Of a DNA stretch of 64,000 nt, positions 63,225 through 64,000 are shown one piece after another. The notes beneath the pieces were generated by a model that saw nothing but the letters and a program-made list of their open reading frames with translations, did no database searches and was not told the DNA's origin. The DNA is from Psychrobacter sp. LV10R520-6 (GTDB lineage Bacteria > Pseudomonadota > Gammaproteobacteria > Pseudomonadales > Moraxellaceae). Position 1 is the stretch's first letter, and each line of letters begins with the position of its first letter. The position numbers were made by a program, and so were the translations under genes. Location of the stretch: NCBI RefSeq assembly GCF_900182925.1, contig NZ_LT900024.1, positions 2,914,001-2,978,000 on the forward strand. The letters are read 5' to 3'.

Positions 63225-63854
63225 TTATTTATTTTGGTGGTCGATAGTCATAACGACTTTATGACCTTGCTGCTGTAAAGCGCTAATCTTATTCGGCAGC
63301 TTATCGTTGCCTTTATAAGTAAAGCTTGCTGTCCAGGGGCCGTTGACTGAGCTGATAAGTCGACCTTGAGCATCAGTTTGCGGTGTGATGTCTGAAGGTG
63401 CGGGACGCCCAGAAATCCAATAGGGCATTTGCGAGATCGGCGCTTGCCAGCCAGTGGCTTTTTGTAGCAAGGTTTCAGGATTGTCTGCCGTCAAGGTGCC
63501 GGTCTTTTCGCTCACTAAAGTGGCCGTCCGACCGTCATACTCGATATTGGTCTTGCCAATCCCTAACGCGCCAATCAGCTCAATAGCGAGGCGGTCATTT
63601 TGCTGACCCCATGCATAAAAGGCACTGCCACCTTGGGTACCTGTATTCGCTGCGTTATTAGGCATAGTCACGCCGATTTTACCGGTGATGTTAAAATTAG
63701 CTAATTTTTGTGGTTGTACGATAGGAGCGGATTTAGTAGTGGCATTCGCGCCTTGTAAAGACTGACAGCCTGAGGTGATTGCCAGCGCTGCTGTTAGGGC
63801 AGTAAATGTAGCTAACTTAGCGGATTTATGACGGGTTGTTTGTAGAGACGACAT
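63225..63854 (-). CDS. lolB: Outer-membrane lipoprotein receptor LolB
   Basis: LolB accepts lipoproteins from the periplasmic carrier LolA and inserts them into the outer membrane. The 209-residue protein has a signal with lipobox ITSGC near residue 29. The mature part reads FNITGKIGVTMPN, SAFYAWGQQNDRLAIELIG and GALGIGKTNIEYDG, with QMPYWISGRPAP, the typical L/M-P-Y-W-I-x-G-x-P motif. The order lolB-ispE-tRNA-Gln-prs is the usual one. The ATG has GGAAA about 8-9 bases upstream. Confidence 0.93.
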   Translation of the reverse strand: MSSLQTTRHKSAKLATFTALTAALAITSGCQSLQGANATTKSAPIVQPQKLANFNITGKIGVTMPNNAANTGTQGGSAFYAWGQQNDRLAIELIGALGIGKTNIEYDGRTATLVSEKTGTLTADNPETLLQKATGWQAPISQMPYWISGRPAPSDITPQTDAQGRLISSVNGPWTASFTYKGNDKLPNKISALQQQGHKVVMTIDHQNK

Positions 63855-64000
63855 GGTGTTTCCTCAAAATTTACAAGCTTAAAAATATTTAATTTTAAGC
63901 GGTTAGCTTAAACCTTGTTTGTTACTCTGTTATGAACTTTTGTTTTCTTATTACAAGTACCCTGTACAGTCGGCTCATTTTAATGGGTCAATCCAAAATA

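Overview
The window looks like chromosomal DNA of a psychrotolerant gammaproteobacterium of the Moraxellaceae, most likely Psychrobacter. This is an inference from moderately AT-rich DNA, an AccA that lacks the N-terminal segment of the enterobacterial protein (as I recall from Acinetobacter-type AccA), and the gene sets lolB-ispE-tRNA-Gln-prs-rplY-pth, pabC-mltG-tmk and dapA-lipoprotein-purC. Most of the 64 kb is ordinary core genome: fatty-acid desaturation and phospholipid synthesis (desaturase, its reductase, plsB, accA, an acyl-CoA dehydrogenase), translation and tRNA genes (ettA, ybaK, tilS, pth, rplY, four tRNAs), and cofactor and amino-acid synthesis (aroE, pabC, dapA, purC, hemL, proC, panD, thiD, ispE, prs). 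Envelope functions (mltG, degP/degQ, lolB, several lipoproteins) and transporters (CPA-type antiporter, ZIP, FUSC, CaxA-like) complete it.

Layout: 1-14 kb holds lipid genes, ettA, plsB, ybaK, a muconate isomerase-like gene, an acyl-CoA dehydrogenase, a FUSC protein and aroE. At 14.6-20.1 kb a lipoprotein-pabC / mltG-tmk cluster is split by a small defence island encoding a close DpnI homologue, a DpnD-like protein and a broken unknown ORF. At 20-28 kb are the antiporter, a Do-like protease, dapA, a short BamC-like lipoprotein and purC. At 28-33 kb are GST-type genes, a gene split by an insertion sequence, a truncated ring-opening dioxygenase and a LysR/DoxX/YqjG group. At 34-38.6 kb are Mpg, a NIF3-like protein, a PepSY lipoprotein with a decayed paralogue, a ZIP transporter, an apparent Gac/Rsm regulatory RNA and csbD. 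At 38.6-41.9 kb an IS1-like element, an IS200/IS605-derived non-autonomous element and an IS5-like element lie next to a decayed molybdopterin oxidoreductase. From 42 to 64 kb the content is core genes, with two short inverted-repeat elements at 53.3 and 55.1 kb.

The most interesting item is the strand-plus intergenic transcript candidate at about 37,822-38,095. It has at least six small hairpins displaying GGA in the loop and ends in a long terminator-like stem. It is preceded by a perfect 18-bp TGTAAG-N6-CTTACA palindrome, the known GacA/UvrY upstream activating sequence. This is the architecture of a CsrA/RsmA-sequestering RNA. The second is the DpnI-like nuclease with all visible catalytic and zinc residues, which predicts that the host does not methylate GATC adenines.
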